A stretch of 64,000 nucleotides of DNA from Heliomicrobium modesticaldum Ice1 (GTDB lineage: Bacteria; Bacillota; Desulfitobacteriia; Heliobacteriales; Heliobacteriaceae): contig NC_010337.2 of the NCBI RefSeq assembly GCF_000019165.1, positions 289,501 through 353,500 of the forward strand. The letters are read 5' to 3'. Every line of letters starts with the position of its first letter. Position 1 is the first letter of the stretch. Position numbers and translations under genes: made by a program. Shown in pieces: positions 1 through 9,527 of the stretch. Under the pieces are notes generated by a model that saw nothing but the letters and a program-made list of their open reading frames with translations, ran no database searches and was not told the DNA's origin.

Positions 1-2
1 AC

Positions 3-125
3 AAATGCAGCCAACAGGCTGCCAACACCAACGCCCACCAGATGGAAGCCGCCAATGAACTGACTCCCAACAAGCAAGTGGACAACTGCCCGGCCTGCAA
101 AGAACCTGAAGTCGAAACGTGGTAA
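3..125 (+). CDS. C-terminal end of a small unknown protein (truncated by window edge)
   Basis: The frame is open from the left edge and ends at TAA (123-125), giving about 40 residues that finish in ..CPACKEPEVETW. A CxxC pair (NCPAC) is visible, and the rest is polar and rich in Asn and Gln. The start lies outside the window, so family and function cannot be judged. The next ORF begins three bases after the stop, which suggests translational coupling. It could also be a chance open frame. Confidence 0.35.
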   Translation, partial: KCSQQAANTNAHQMEAANELTPNKQVDNCPACKEPEVETW

Positions 126-127
126 TC

Positions 128-358
128 ATGGACGCGCTGGAAGATCTGCCGGAGGAATCCCCGGAAGGCTTGCCGGAGGAATCGTCGGAGATCTTGCCGA
201 AGGAATTGTCGGAGCCACAGTCCCGGTTTACCCGTCTGGATCATATGGCGGTCACGGAAGAAGCTAACAACCTGGGCGACGACCTCCTGATCGACAACCA
301 ACCGGCCGTCGACAAGCCGAGCGACCCTGGTCTACGGCCGAGCCAACAGCCAAGATAG
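128..358 (+). CDS. Small acidic repeat protein, unknown function
   Basis: This ATG-started ORF of about 76 residues is strongly acidic near its N-terminus. Residues 5-30 hold three imperfect copies of an eight-residue unit of the form LPEESPEG, LPEESSEI, LPKELSEP, mirrored in the DNA as a ~24-bp tandem repeat. There is no membrane segment or known domain. It begins just after the preceding stop and ends about 25 bases before a strong hairpin terminator, consistent with it being the last gene of a plus-strand unit. The Shine-Dalgarno match is weak, so the coding call is moderate. Confidence 0.4.
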   Translation: MDALEDLPEESPEGLPEESSEILPKELSEPQSRFTRLDHMAVTEEANNLGDDLLIDNQPAVDKPSDPGLRPSQQPR

Positions 359-382
359 CCGCATAACAGCCAATCAACAGGA

Positions 383-422
383 AAAAAGGGATCCCTGAGC
401 CGATGCTCGGGGATCCCTTTTT
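383..422. terminator. Bidirectional rho-independent terminator
   Basis: A 12-bp inverted repeat (AAAAGGGATCCC with GGGATCCCTTTT) encloses a ~14-base loop and has A-rich and T-rich flanks. It can end the plus-strand ORF at 358 and the minus-strand glycosyltransferase that stops at 506. Confidence 0.85.
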
Positions 423-505
423 CAACCTCTCCATAATTAGCGAAACAGCCACGCCGAAACAGGCCGGCTCCGTTGCCGCGCAGCCCTTTTCATCCTTTCC
501 ATAAA

Positions 506-1861
506 TTAGCGGAACGGCCCGCTCCGTCCATCGTCGCCCTTGCGCACGCCCAATAAGGCGTCTACCGACTCTATAACAGCATAAGCGGAAAAGAAAAAGA
601 TGATCGGCAGAAAAGGGATATTGTAGCGCGGAAATCCGAAGTAGAGGTTGTGCACCGCCGTGTAGTAGATGGGCATCGACAACAGCAGCAGCAGTCCTGT
701 CAGCCGTCCCCCGGCGCCCCAGCGATCACCGGGAACCTCGTCCCGCAACAAACCGCCCTGGGCGCGCAGCTCCTCCCGCCGGTTCCACCAGCGCCAAAGT
801 GCCATCGCTATCCCGCCCAGCGCAAGCACCATCAACAACTGGTGAATGAGATCGACCAAGTGGCGGATGGACCACCAGATAGGTTCCCACATGAAAGCGC
901 CGCCCCACATGAGCAGGAATTTGCCCCAAGTATACCACTTCAGATAGCGAAGCGGCTCCTTGGGCACATTCTCCTTCAACCGCTCAATGGCGAACTCCTT
1001 GTACTTCTGCTGGGTGTCCAACTCGTCCATCCCGACAGGCCAGTCCGGCGCCGAACCGTTGACCAGCCCCTCCATGTCGACATAAGTGCCGAGCAGCAGC
1101 GGCTCCCCGGCGCCCGAAGAAAAGGGGATGAAGCGGTCAAAGGCGATGTAATTGCGAACCCACCAGGGAGACATGGACAGAGCAAACACCATCAGCACGA
1201 TCAGCCCGTTGCGCAGCCAGCTCCGGAAGGCGTACCGCCGCCGCCAAAGCAGGTAGACCATGAAGACGAGCGGAAAAAGGGCAGCCGTTGCCCGCGTCAA
1301 CGTCAAGAGCGCCGTATAAGCCCCCAAGAGCCCGAAGAGGAACATCTCCGCCTTTTCGCTGCCTTGTTCCCCGTGGCTCAGTTTCACCAGCAGGAAAAGA
1401 TAACCGAGATTCAAGACAGTGAACAGCGTCTCCGTCAGGATCAGCCCGTTGACCAGAATGTTGGAGGGATAGACAGCCATAAAAAAAGCTGCCAGAAGAG
1501 CCGTGCGGCGTTCGCTCAACAGCTCCACGAGGCGGTACGTGAGAAAGACGGAGAGCAGGCCGAGCAACGCCTGGGCGTAGCGGACCGCCTGCACCCCGGC
1601 GTCATCACTGCCGAAAAAGGCGAAGATTATGGCCACAAAACCGGGAAACAGGGGACCCACGAAGGCGGTCGGCCGGTCCGAGCCAAAGGTCATGACACCT
1701 GTCTCGAGCCATTTAGCGGCGCAACGGATATACCCCGCGTCGTCGCTATTTAAAAAGAGGGCCGAGCCCTGCAGGGAAATCACGGTGACGCGAAGGACAA
1801 AGGCCAGCGCCAAGATGCCGAGCAGGAGCCCCTGAAGGGGTTTGTTTTCTTCGTTGAACAC
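506..1861 (-). CDS. GT39/ArnT-like polytopic membrane glycosyltransferase
   Basis: This 451-residue integral membrane protein begins with a hydrophobic helix (about residues 10-30) followed by an exported loop carrying the acidic motif NSDDAGY (about 38-44). That motif placement is typical of the PMT/ArnT superfamily, which transfers sugars from polyprenyl-phosphate donors to acceptors outside the membrane. About ten hydrophobic stretches follow, and the C-terminus is short and basic. The GTG start is supported by GGAGAGG five bases upstream. The gene lies 23 bp downstream of the Lon-like protease on the same strand, so the two may be cotranscribed. Donor and acceptor are unknown. The general family is secure, the substrate is not. 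Confidence 0.75.
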   Translation of the reverse strand: MFNEENKPLQGLLLGILALAFVLRVTVISLQGSALFLNSDDAGYIRCAAKWLETGVMTFGSDRPTAFVGPLFPGFVAIIFAFFGSDDAGVQAVRYAQALLGLLSVFLTYRLVELLSERRTALLAAFFMAVYPSNILVNGLILTETLFTVLNLGYLFLLVKLSHGEQGSEKAEMFLFGLLGAYTALLTLTRATAALFPLVFMVYLLWRRRYAFRSWLRNGLIVLMVFALSMSPWWVRNYIAFDRFIPFSSGAGEPLLLGTYVDMEGLVNGSAPDWPVGMDELDTQQKYKEFAIERLKENVPKEPLRYLKWYTWGKFLLMWGGAFMWEPIWWSIRHLVDLIHQLLMVLALGGIAMALWRWWNRREELRAQGGLLRDEVPGDRWGAGGRLTGLLLLLSMPIYYTAVHNLYFGFPRYNIPFLPIIFFFSAYAVIESVDALLGVRKGDDGRSGPFR

Positions 1862-1884
1862 GGCAGCCTCTCCAAAAACAGTTC

Positions 1885-4392
1885 TTATCCGTTCTCTCCG
1901 GAACGCTCCCCGGAACGAATCGAGGCAGGCTTACGGGATTTTTTCGCCTGTTTCGACGATTCTTGCCACTTTTCCTCCATGCGCAGCAGTTTTTCCGTTA
2001 TCAGCGCGTTCACCGTTCCGGGCGGATACTTCCCGTCCTCGTCCGGCTGTCCCGCCTGAACGCCGGAGAGGATTTCTATCCCCTCATCGACATGAGACAC
2101 GGCATAGATATGGAAGCGGCCGGCTTCGACCGCGTCGAGAACCGCCTGATCGAGCATCAGATTCGGCGCGTTACTCGCCGGAATGATCACCCCTTGCGAG
2201 CCCGTCAGCCCGCGCGCTTGGCAGAGCCGGAAAAAGCCCTCGATCTTTTCGTTGACGCCGCCGATGGGCTGCACCTCGCCTCGCTGGTTGACAGAGCCGG
2301 TGACAGCGATGTCCTGGCGGAGCGGCAGCTCGGACAGCGCCGACAGGAGCGCATACAGTTCTGCCGACGAGGCGCTATCGCCATCGATGCCGTCATAGAG
2401 TTGCTCAAAGGTCAGCGCCGCCGACAAGGAGAGCGGCCGCTCCCGGGCGAAGCGGGAGGCGAAGAAGGACGTCAGGATCAGCACACCTTTGGAGTGGCTC
2501 TGTCCGCTCAGGCGGATCTCCCGCTCGATGTGAATGACACCCTCGCGGCCGAGATAGACGCGGGCGGTGATTCGGTTCGGCTTGCCGAAAGCGTAATCGC
2601 CCAGGTCGAGGACGGCGAGGCCGTTCACCTGACCTACGACGGCGCCGTCCGTATCGACAAGCAGCATCCCGTCGCATATCGTCTCCTGAATGCGCTCCTC
2701 AATGCGGTTGACGCGGAAATTTTTCTCTTGGATCGCCTGATCGACATGGCCAGCCAAGACCTCGGTGGCCCCTTCGCTCTCGGCCCACATGGCCGCTTCC
2801 ACGATCATGTCCTTGATGTCATGAAACGAGGTGGAGAGTTTGCGCTGATGAGAAACGAGTCGGCTCGAATAGTCGATGACCCGCGCCACCGCCTCAGCCG
2901 TAAACGGCAGCAGCATTTCCCGCTCACAGACAGAACCGACAAAGGCGGCGTACTTGCGTATGTTTTCCTGATTCCGTTCCATGACACTGTCAAAATCGAC
3001 GCGAACCTTGAAAAACTTGCGGAAATCCTCATCCATGTTGTAGAGCAGGTAGTAGATGCGCGGACTGCCGATCAGGATCACCTTCACATCGATGGGCACC
3101 GGCTCGGGCTTCAAGGTGGCCGTCGAGGGCAGGCCCAGTTGTTCGCCCAGGTTTTCGATGCGCAGCTCCCGCGTCCTCAGCACCCGTTTCAGTCCCTCCC
3201 AGGCGCCCGGCGACGCGAGCAGCGGCAACGCCTGCAGGATCAGGTAGCCGCCGTTGGCCTGATGGACGGCACCCGGCTTGATCATCGTAAAATCGGTGGC
3301 CATGCTGCCGAAAGAGCTGCGGTATTCGACTTTGCCGAAGAGGTTCGTGAAGGTGGGATTGGACTCGACGATGACGGGCGCGCCCACCTGGGCGCCGTTC
3401 TCCACAAAGAGGTTGACCTCGTAGCGCGTCAGCTGGGAGGGCCGCTGCCCCCGCGCCAGCAGGATCAGCTGCGCCGGAGTGCCTTCCTCCTCCTCAGAGG
3501 GAGCGCCCCCCTTCAGGTCGCTCAGATTCTCCAGCACATCCTCCTGCACGTTGGTCAAAAACTCAACCACCTTGACGTGGTTTTTGTATTTTTCTTTCAA
3601 AGCATCCACCAAGTGTTTTGTCGCCTGGTGGGCCGAGTCGCGCTCGATCTCTTTCAGGTGGTTGTTCGCTTCCTTCTGCAGGTTCCGAGAGCGGCGCAGC
3701 ACGTCGGCCAGTCGGCTTTCCAGGCGATGTTCCCGATCGTTGATCTCCTGGCGCCTTTTCTCCTCCAGGCTGTCAAAGTCATCCTTGGACATGGGCTTGC
3801 CTTCCTCAGTCATGGGGATGGTGAAGATGCCTGACTGCCCTTTTTGCAGGATGAAGCCCTCTTCCTTGGCCAGTTCCTCCATCTCCCGGAACATGGCCGT
3901 CAGCCGTGTCTCCACCTGGCGCAAAAAGGCCGACCGGCGCTTCTCATGCGCCTCGCCTTCGAGAGCCTTGCGGATCTCGCCGTGCAGTTCCTCGACCAGT
4001 TCCTTCACGTCCCGCCGCAGCTCACTGCCCATCCCGGCCGGCAAGGTCAAAACGATGGGCCGGTCCGGCTGGCCGAAATGGTTTACATAGCAGATATCAT
4101 CGGGCGTCGACTCCGACTGGGCTACCTGTTTGACCTTAGTCACGGCGAAACCTGTTTTTCCCGAGCCGATCGGCCCGGAGATAAAGATATGAAAACCGGG
4201 ATGCTTGGCGCCGAGGCCGAATTCCATCGCCTTGACGGCTCGCGGCTGCCCGATGATCCCTTCTTCCAGCGGCGTAATCTCCCGGGTGGAGGAAAACTCA
4301 AAAATATCTGGCGCGCACCGGACGGTCAGCCGATCTAGCGGCAAACGGCGGGATTGCAACTGAGCAGCAGATAGCGCTTTCATGGCAGACAC
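1885..4392 (-). CDS. Lon-like ATP-dependent protease (AAA plus S16 peptidase, LonB/LonC-type)
   Basis: This 835-residue protein has a Walker A motif GPIGSGKTGFA near residue 74, a long helical, charged insertion (about 130-300), the rest of the AAA module, and a C-terminal Lon protease domain. The catalytic serine lies in GDSASSAELYALLSALS and the lysine in GGVNEKIEGF, giving the Ser-Lys dyad of family S16. The architecture differs from LonA (no N-terminal LAN domain) and from sporulation LonB (no N-terminal membrane anchor). It matches the COG1067 group of ATP-dependent Lon-like proteases. The likely role is cytosolic protein quality control. The GTG start has AAGGAGG 11 bases upstream. It is one of three Lon-family genes in this window. 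Confidence 0.9.
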   Translation of the reverse strand: MSAMKALSAAQLQSRRLPLDRLTVRCAPDIFEFSSTREITPLEEGIIGQPRAVKAMEFGLGAKHPGFHIFISGPIGSGKTGFAVTKVKQVAQSESTPDDICYVNHFGQPDRPIVLTLPAGMGSELRRDVKELVEELHGEIRKALEGEAHEKRRSAFLRQVETRLTAMFREMEELAKEEGFILQKGQSGIFTIPMTEEGKPMSKDDFDSLEEKRRQEINDREHRLESRLADVLRRSRNLQKEANNHLKEIERDSAHQATKHLVDALKEKYKNHVKVVEFLTNVQEDVLENLSDLKGGAPSEEEEGTPAQLILLARGQRPSQLTRYEVNLFVENGAQVGAPVIVESNPTFTNLFGKVEYRSSFGSMATDFTMIKPGAVHQANGGYLILQALPLLASPGAWEGLKRVLRTRELRIENLGEQLGLPSTATLKPEPVPIDVKVILIGSPRIYYLLYNMDEDFRKFFKVRVDFDSVMERNQENIRKYAAFVGSVCEREMLLPFTAEAVARVIDYSSRLVSHQRKLSTSFHDIKDMIVEAAMWAESEGATEVLAGHVDQAIQEKNFRVNRIEERIQETICDGMLLVDTDGAVVGQVNGLAVLDLGDYAFGKPNRITARVYLGREGVIHIEREIRLSGQSHSKGVLILTSFFASRFARERPLSLSAALTFEQLYDGIDGDSASSAELYALLSALSELPLRQDIAVTGSVNQRGEVQPIGGVNEKIEGFFRLCQARGLTGSQGVIIPASNAPNLMLDQAVLDAVEAGRFHIYAVSHVDEGIEILSGVQAGQPDEDGKYPPGTVNALITEKLLRMEEKWQESSKQAKKSRKPASIRSGERSGENG

Positions 4393-4528
4393 GATTCGCC
4401 ATTCCTCCTTATCTCCCCTCTGAACAATCTATTTCGCGCAAGGCCGATGGTGTTCCTGCGCCCGCAATAAACAATAAAACTTTCATGACCCGTCAGGTCG
4501 CAAGCGATGACGAAAAGAGCTTTGCATA

Positions 4529-4560
4529 AAAAAAGCCGCCCCCCTATTCAAGGGGACGAC
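4529..4560 (-). terminator. Terminator of the rod-binding protein gene
   Basis: Read on the minus strand, GTCGTCCCC pairs with the following GGGGGGCGGC and is followed by seven T residues. The left arm overlaps the last codons of the gene, whose TAG is at 4544-4546. Confidence 0.75.
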
Positions 4561-5050
4561 TCAATTCCTTATAGAGCATCTTGGCGAATCCGACTTCCTC
4601 GCGCTTGGCCATCGACTTGGCGTACTCCTCATCGAGCATGCTCTCCCAGATTTTGCGGCCCGGGGCTTCTTCGATCAGATCCGACTTGGGCACGGTGCTG
4701 CGCATTCCCTTCAGCATCTGGTGGATATATAGGGCCTCGAACTCCTGACATGCTTCGCGCAGTCGCTGGCGCTCTTTTTCCTTCTCCGCCTCAGACAGGA
4801 TCGAACCTACAGCGGAATTGGCCGCTCCGGCGGTGGGAGCAGCCGCTTCAGGAGATGGCGCAAGGCCGGCCTTTTGCGCCATCCTTTTTGTATCCCGAGC
4901 CGTTTCAGAAGAATCAGCCCTCTCGGCAGACTTTCGGAACTGTTCTTCCATCAACCGTGGAAAGAGGGCGCCCTCCTTGACCGTTGTCTGTCCTCTGACT
5001 GTGTTGACCAGACCAGATGTATCCATAATCCGCTGAATCGGTGTGATCAA
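4544..5050 (-). CDS. Flagellar rod-binding protein (FlgJ N-terminal domain-like)
   Basis: The C-terminal ~80 residues match the rod-binding domain family (EFEALYIHQMLKGMR, then a charged helix and VGFAKMLYKEL). This domain caps and guides assembly of the flagellar rod in the periplasm or cell wall space. No muramidase domain follows, as is usual for Gram-positive stand-alone versions. The N-terminal half is low complexity (Ala, Glu, Ser). I chose the TTG at 5050 because GGAGGG lies seven bases upstream, giving about 168 residues beginning MITPIQRIM. A longer upstream reading frame lacks a Shine-Dalgarno. The gene is divergent from the chemoreceptor at 5221, a motility-related neighbour. Confidence 0.8.
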   Translation of the reverse strand: MITPIQRIMDTSGLVNTVRGQTTVKEGALFPRLMEEQFRKSAERADSSETARDTKRMAQKAGLAPSPEAAAPTAGAANSAVGSILSEAEKEKERQRLREACQEFEALYIHQMLKGMRSTVPKSDLIEEAPGRKIWESMLDEEYAKSMAKREEVGFAKMLYKELSRPLE

Positions 5051-5105
5051 AAACCATCCCTCCCACCTGTAGTTATCGTCAAAAAATGCCCCTGCCTTTA
5101 GGACA

Positions 5106-5139
5106 AAACAAAAAACCTCCCCTACCGCATGCAAGGAGG
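5106..5139 (-). terminator. Possible minus-strand leader terminator upstream of the rod-binding gene
   Basis: On the minus strand, CCTCC (5135-5139) can pair with GGAGG (5116-5120) and is followed by a T-rich run (TTTTTTGTTTT). It lies between the divergent chemoreceptor and rod-binding genes, so it could attenuate a leader transcript. The stem is only five to six base pairs. Confidence 0.3.
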
Positions 5140-5151
5140 AATCATCGGTTG

Positions 5152-5180
5152 TTGCGCCACTCCGGAAAATCCAGTAATAT
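5152..5180 (+). promoter_or_regulatory. Candidate promoter of the chemoreceptor gene
   Basis: TTGCGC (5152-5157) and TAATAT (5175-5180) are separated by 17 bases, about 40 bases before the GTG start. The match to the housekeeping consensus is partial. No clear SigD-type sequence was seen. Confidence 0.35.
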
Positions 5181-5220
5181 AAAACTATATCGAAAATTCT
5201 GAAAAAGGGGTGGCGCAGCG

Positions 5221-7209
5221 GTGAAACTGCAAACAAAACTGACCGTCTGGACCTGCACCACCTTGTCGATCGGGTTGGTGGCGACGCTGGCCGTCTACGG
5301 TTGGATGGAGACCCGGAGCGTCCAAGCTCGGGTGGAGCGCGACCTTACCGCCAAAGGAGAAGCGCTCGTCATGTCAGCCGCTAAAGGCCTGGAAACGATG
5401 GTCGAAAGCCACATCCGCAACGGCGTCGAACTCCCCTCCGGCCAATTTGTCCGCGGTGAAGAACTCAAAGGGCTGCTCTTCGACGATGAGCTGACCCTGA
5501 TCCCGGAGAGCAAGGCAGAAGCAGACAAACGATATCGACCGGAGGAGACTGTAGAACGATTCGACGGTGCCCGCATCCCAATGCGAGAGTACGAGTATAA
5601 GTACATGTCCAAAGCCGACCCCTATACGGACCGGTACTGGCAGCACTACATCGACGCTTTCATGGGCAGCGATCCCGATGTCGTCTTCGCCCTGGCGACT
5701 AAACACTCATCTGATCCGGCGAAGACAGGATATATCTCCACCCATAACTCCTTCTACAGCCCCACCGACCCGGACCTTTCCCGCGACGCCTGGGGCGCCA
5801 CGGGGATCCTCAGCCAGAAGTACCGCTCAAACCGGATTTTCAACGACAAAGCCGGAGGCGCTGCGGCCTCCAACACAAATCGAGAAAAACCGCTCAAAAC
5901 CGTCTACGAGCGAAAGATTGAAGGAAAGACGGTCACCATGTGGGATATGTCCTACCCGATATACTTTGAGGGCAAGCACTGGGGCGGTTTCCGCCTCTCC
6001 ATCAGCAAGGAACGGGCCGACATGCTCATCGCCGCCCGCACGAAAGAACTCTTTTGGAAATTGCTGACTGTTGCCGCTGTGGCCATCGTCGGTCTCGCCG
6101 GCACAATGGTCCTGATCATCGCCGTCATCATCATCCGTCCTCTCAATGCCATGGTCTTTGTCTCCCATCGCCTGGCTGAAGGCGACTTTACCCACACTGT
6201 CGATATCCGCCAAGAGGATGAATTGGGCGATCTGGGCAAGGCCTTCAATTCCATGATCGCCAGCGTGAAAACCCTCGTTCACGGCATCATGAAAAGCACC
6301 TACGAGGTCAACCGCCTCGCCGGCAACCTCCAGTCGGCGGCTGGTCAGACGGCGGAGGCTGCTGACGAGATCGCCCGATCCGTTCAGGAGGTCTCAGCTG
6401 GCGCCGCCGACCAGGAACAGGAAACGGAAGCCACCGCCAACATCATCCGCCGCATCACGGCCCAACTGTCGGCGCTCTCGAAAACGGCGACGGAAGTTAC
6501 CGAGGCGACGACTCAGGCGCAGCGCCGCGCTCAGGAAGGGCAAGCATCCATCCATGAAGCCACCGGACAGATGAAAGTCATTCACGACACAGTGCTCCAG
6601 TCTGCCGGCGTGATTCACCAACTGGGCGAACGGTCAAAGGAGATTTCGCGCATCGTCGATACGATCACCGCCATCGCCGCCCAGACCCAGATGCTGGCCC
6701 TGAACGCGGCCATTGAGGCGGCCCGCGCCGGCCATGAAGGCCGAGGCTTCGCCGTTGTCGCCGAAGAGGTGCGCAAGCTCGCCGAACAGTCGCGCCATGC
6801 GGCCCAGGACATCGCCCGCCTCGTCGCCTCGGTTCAGTCGGAAAGCGCCCGCGCCATCGATTCGATCGAAAGCGAGACTGAAGTCGTACGGGCCGGCATC
6901 CAAGTCGTCCAGCGCACTGGCGAATTCTTTCAGGAGATCATCGCCGCCGTCTCCGATGTGACCTGTAAGATGCAGACCGTCTCTGCGGCGGTCATCGAAC
7001 TGGCCGGCGAGGAAAAGCAGGTCCTTGCGGCCGTCGATCACGTCTCTTCCATCGCTCGCAGCAACAACGACACCTCCCGGCACATCGCCCTCTCCACCCA
7101 GGAACAGACGGCGGCCATGCAGGAGATCGCCGCCTCTACCGAGATGCTGGCCCACACGGCGCGCAGACTCAGCGAACTGGTGCAGCGTTTCGTCGTGGAA
7201 CGCCAGTAG
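5221..7209 (+). CDS. Methyl-accepting chemotaxis protein
   Basis: This 662-residue chemoreceptor has the standard layout. The first membrane helix is at about residues 8-28. A ~250-residue extracellular sensor of Cache type follows (about 30-280), then a second helix rich in Ile and Val (about 282-307), a HAMP domain (about 308-360) and a long coiled-coil signalling domain. The signalling tip is easily recognised near residues 490-525 ([20 protein letters not shown] followed by VRKLAEQS). It would bind CheA/CheW and bias flagellar rotation in response to an unknown small ligand. The start is GTG, preceded by AAAGGGGTGG. The nearest neighbour is a divergent flagellar rod-binding gene, in keeping with a motile cell. 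Confidence 0.95.
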   Translation: MKLQTKLTVWTCTTLSIGLVATLAVYGWMETRSVQARVERDLTAKGEALVMSAAKGLETMVESHIRNGVELPSGQFVRGEELKGLLFDDELTLIPESKAEADKRYRPEETVERFDGARIPMREYEYKYMSKADPYTDRYWQHYIDAFMGSDPDVVFALATKHSSDPAKTGYISTHNSFYSPTDPDLSRDAWGATGILSQKYRSNRIFNDKAGGAAASNTNREKPLKTVYERKIEGKTVTMWDMSYPIYFEGKHWGGFRLSISKERADMLIAARTKELFWKLLTVAAVAIVGLAGTMVLIIAVIIIRPLNAMVFVSHRLAEGDFTHTVDIRQEDELGDLGKAFNSMIASVKTLVHGIMKSTYEVNRLAGNLQSAAGQTAEAADEIARSVQEVSAGAADQEQETEATANIIRRITAQLSALSKTATEVTEATTQAQRRAQEGQASIHEATGQMKVIHDTVLQSAGVIHQLGERSKEISRIVDTITAIAAQTQMLALNAAIEAARAGHEGRGFAVVAEEVRKLAEQSRHAAQDIARLVASVQSESARAIDSIESETEVVRAGIQVVQRTGEFFQEIIAAVSDVTCKMQTVSAAVIELAGEEKQVLAAVDHVSSIARSNNDTSRHIALSTQEQTAAMQEIAASTEMLAHTARRLSELVQRFVVERQ

Positions 7210-7299
7210 CGCCTATCCTGCCTGTAACCTCGGCGCGATCATTTGTTGCAGAAAGCGCCGTGACCGGTTGAATCCGGGCGCAGCCCTTTCTAACCCCTC

Positions 7300-7328
7300 T
7301 TGACGGTAGTCGTGAAATCGCCTATGAT
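7300..7328 (+). promoter_or_regulatory. Strong sigma-A-type promoter
   Basis: TTGACG (7300-7305) and TATGAT (7323-7328) are exactly 17 bases apart, each matching five of six consensus bases. Transcription would start near 7335, in a region without a recognisable gene, and reach a strong terminator at 7421-7472 before the small zinc-ribbon ORF. Confidence 0.7.
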
Positions 7329-7366
7329 AAGGTCATATTCAATCCGGTGCGGACATATCCTGTTCT

Positions 7367-7408
7367 AACGCAGCATCTTTTACCGTCAACGCAGCATCTT
7401 TTACCGTC
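7367..7408 (+). repeat. Perfect tandem 21-bp duplication
   Basis: Two identical adjacent units starting AACGCAGCATC and ending TTTTACCGTC occupy 7367-7387 and 7388-7408, inside the candidate small RNA. Confidence 0.9.
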
Positions 7409-7420
7409 GTCTCATCGTGG

Positions 7421-7472
7421 AGACCTTCTCGATTGACTGCCCGTCGCAGGCTGATCGAAAGGTCTTTTTTTT
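7421..7472 (+). terminator. Rho-independent terminator of the candidate RNA
   Basis: AGACCTT-C-TCGAT (7421-7433) pairs with ATCGA-AAGGTCT (7454-7465), a 12-bp stem with one bulge, followed by eight T residues. Confidence 0.8.
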
Positions 7473-7551
7473 ATGAAGTGCCATTCTCATCCACACTTGC
7501 AACCTGTGAACCCTGTTAGTGACAGAGTGATTTTAAGCGGAGGTGCGATTT

Positions 7552-7803
7552 ATGATCATTTCCAAACAAAAAGCAGTCATCTTAACATGCCGGGCCTGCC
7601 GGGAGCGCTTCGAACTCAGCGTCAAAGGGGTCGTTCACAACGAGGCCCTGCCGCACACGGTCCCTCTCGATGTGGTCTACATCGGTTCCACCCACTATGT
7701 AGCCGATGAAAGCCATGCGATGGCGGAGATCCTCTGCGTCTGTCCGAACTGCAGCGCCAAGAATAAGTTTGAGGCGTGGATTCCGAGGTATTTGCGCTTG
7801 TAA
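7552..7803 (+). CDS. Small zinc-ribbon-like protein, unknown function
   Basis: This 83-residue protein starts at ATG with GCGGAGG eight bases upstream. Two CxxC pairs, CRAC near residue 14 and CPNC near residue 66, are placed to bind one metal ion as a split zinc ribbon. Between them is a segment with a possible beta-sheet pattern (PLDVVYIGSTHYVADE). There is no signal peptide or membrane segment, so it should be cytosolic. It stands alone behind the candidate RNA unit and before a terminator. I do not recognise the family. A redox or nucleic-acid-binding role is possible but only a guess from the Cys pattern. Confidence 0.7.
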   Translation: MIISKQKAVILTCRACRERFELSVKGVVHNEALPHTVPLDVVYIGSTHYVADESHAMAEILCVCPNCSAKNKFEAWIPRYLRL

Positions 7804-7888
7804 GAAAATGTTATGCTCATCTTGTCTGTGACTTCTTGTCACCGGATTTGGAGCTCAAACTCGGTGCCCTGTGCTGCCCATAACGATG

Positions 7889-7934
7889 AAAAAGCCGCCC
7901 CCTGCGTATTTTTTTCGCATGAGACGGCTTTTTT
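7889..7934. terminator. Terminator after the zinc-ribbon ORF
   Basis: AAAAAGCCG (7889-7897) pairs with CGGCTTTTTT (7925-7934) around a T-rich loop that also contains an internal TGCG/CGCA pairing. The T run on the plus strand ends the 7552 ORF transcript. The A run gives a weaker terminator on the other strand for the liv operon. Confidence 0.65.
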
Positions 7935-8056
7935 GCTTCCTTCGCTGTTTTCCTGCTTTTTTCGTTCCTGTGAATTGCCGATGCTGGTGGTAACCTATTT
8001 TTCCGCCAATTTGGGCGAGTGGTAACAATTAGGCAATTCAGGGATTTATTAATTAT

Positions 8057-8747
<691 letters not shown>

Positions 8748-8761
<14 letters not shown>

Positions 8762-9527
8762 GGGTCACATCCTCTCCGAGATACGCTTCGATGACTTTCG
8801 GGTTCGACTTGATCTGCTCCGGCGTCCCCTCGGCGATGATCTGGCCGTAGTCGAGGACGTAGATGCGCTCGCAGATGCCCATGACGAGAGACATATCGTG
8901 TTCGATGAGCAGGATGGTCAGGTCGAACTCCTTGCGGACCCAGCGGATCATCTCCATCAGTTCGGCCGTCTCCTGAGGGTTCATGCCGGCTGCGGGCTCG
9001 TCGAGGAGCAGCAGTTGCGGTTGAGCGGCCAGGGCGCGGGCGATCTCGAGGCGGCGCTGTTCGCCGTAGGGAAGGTTTTTGGCCAATTCGTCTTTTTTGT
9101 GGCCGAGCTTGAAGATCTCCAGCAGGCGCTCCGCTTTCTTGTCCATCTCCTCTTCCCCATGGAAGTAGGAGGGCAGGCGCAAAATGGCGCTGAGCATGTT
9201 GTAGCTGCGGTGTTGGTGGTAGGCGATCTTGACGTTGTCCATCACCGTCAGGTTGGAGAAAAGGCGGATATTCTGAAAGGTCCGGGCGATCCCCTTCTGG
9301 TTGATCTGGTGGGGTTTCAATCCGACAATCGTTTCCCGGCGCAGGACGATATCACCGTCTGTCGGCTTGTAGACGCCCGTCAGCAGGTTAAAGAGGGTCG
9401 TCTTGCCGGCGCCGTTCGGTCCGATGAGTCCGACCAGTTCGCCGATCTTCAGTTCCATGTTGACATCGGAGACGGCCTTCAAGCCGCCGAAGGTTTTGCT
9501 CAGGTGATTAACCGACAGCAGTATCAT
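8748..9527 (-). CDS. livG: Branched-chain amino acid ABC transporter ATP-binding protein LivG
   Basis: This 259-residue ABC ATPase has Walker [10 protein letters not shown] (about residue 36), the LivG-type insertion after the Q-loop (region with [17 protein letters not shown]), a signature region [14 protein letters not shown] and Walker [14 protein letters not shown]. The PYGEQ form of the signature and the GMNP after Walker B are family hallmarks. It pairs with LivF on the LivHM permease. The start overlaps livM by 20 bp and livF by 14 bp at the other end, showing tight translational coupling. Confidence 0.95.

Larger units (their letters stand above)
7335..7472 (+). ncRNA. Candidate small RNA or terminated leader
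   Basis: A consensus promoter (7300-7328) and a rho-independent terminator (7421-7472) bound a ~138-nt stretch with no plausible ORF. Inside it lies a perfect tandem duplication of a 21-base unit (7367-7408). The RNA could be an independent small RNA or an attenuated leader for the ORF at 7552, whose start is 80 bases past the terminator. I recognise no known riboswitch or T-box motif. The boundaries are predicted only. Confidence 0.45.

Noticed and set aside
1963-3834. Long open frame on the plus strand (~623 codons) opposite the Lon-like protease
   Set aside because: It mirrors the protease gene in a GC-rich third-position context, has no ribosome-binding site and no domain pattern. The protease motifs on the other strand are decisive.
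6394-7155. Minus-strand ORFs opposite the chemoreceptor signalling domain
   Set aside because: They are antisense to a well-conserved MCP signalling domain and have no homologous look.
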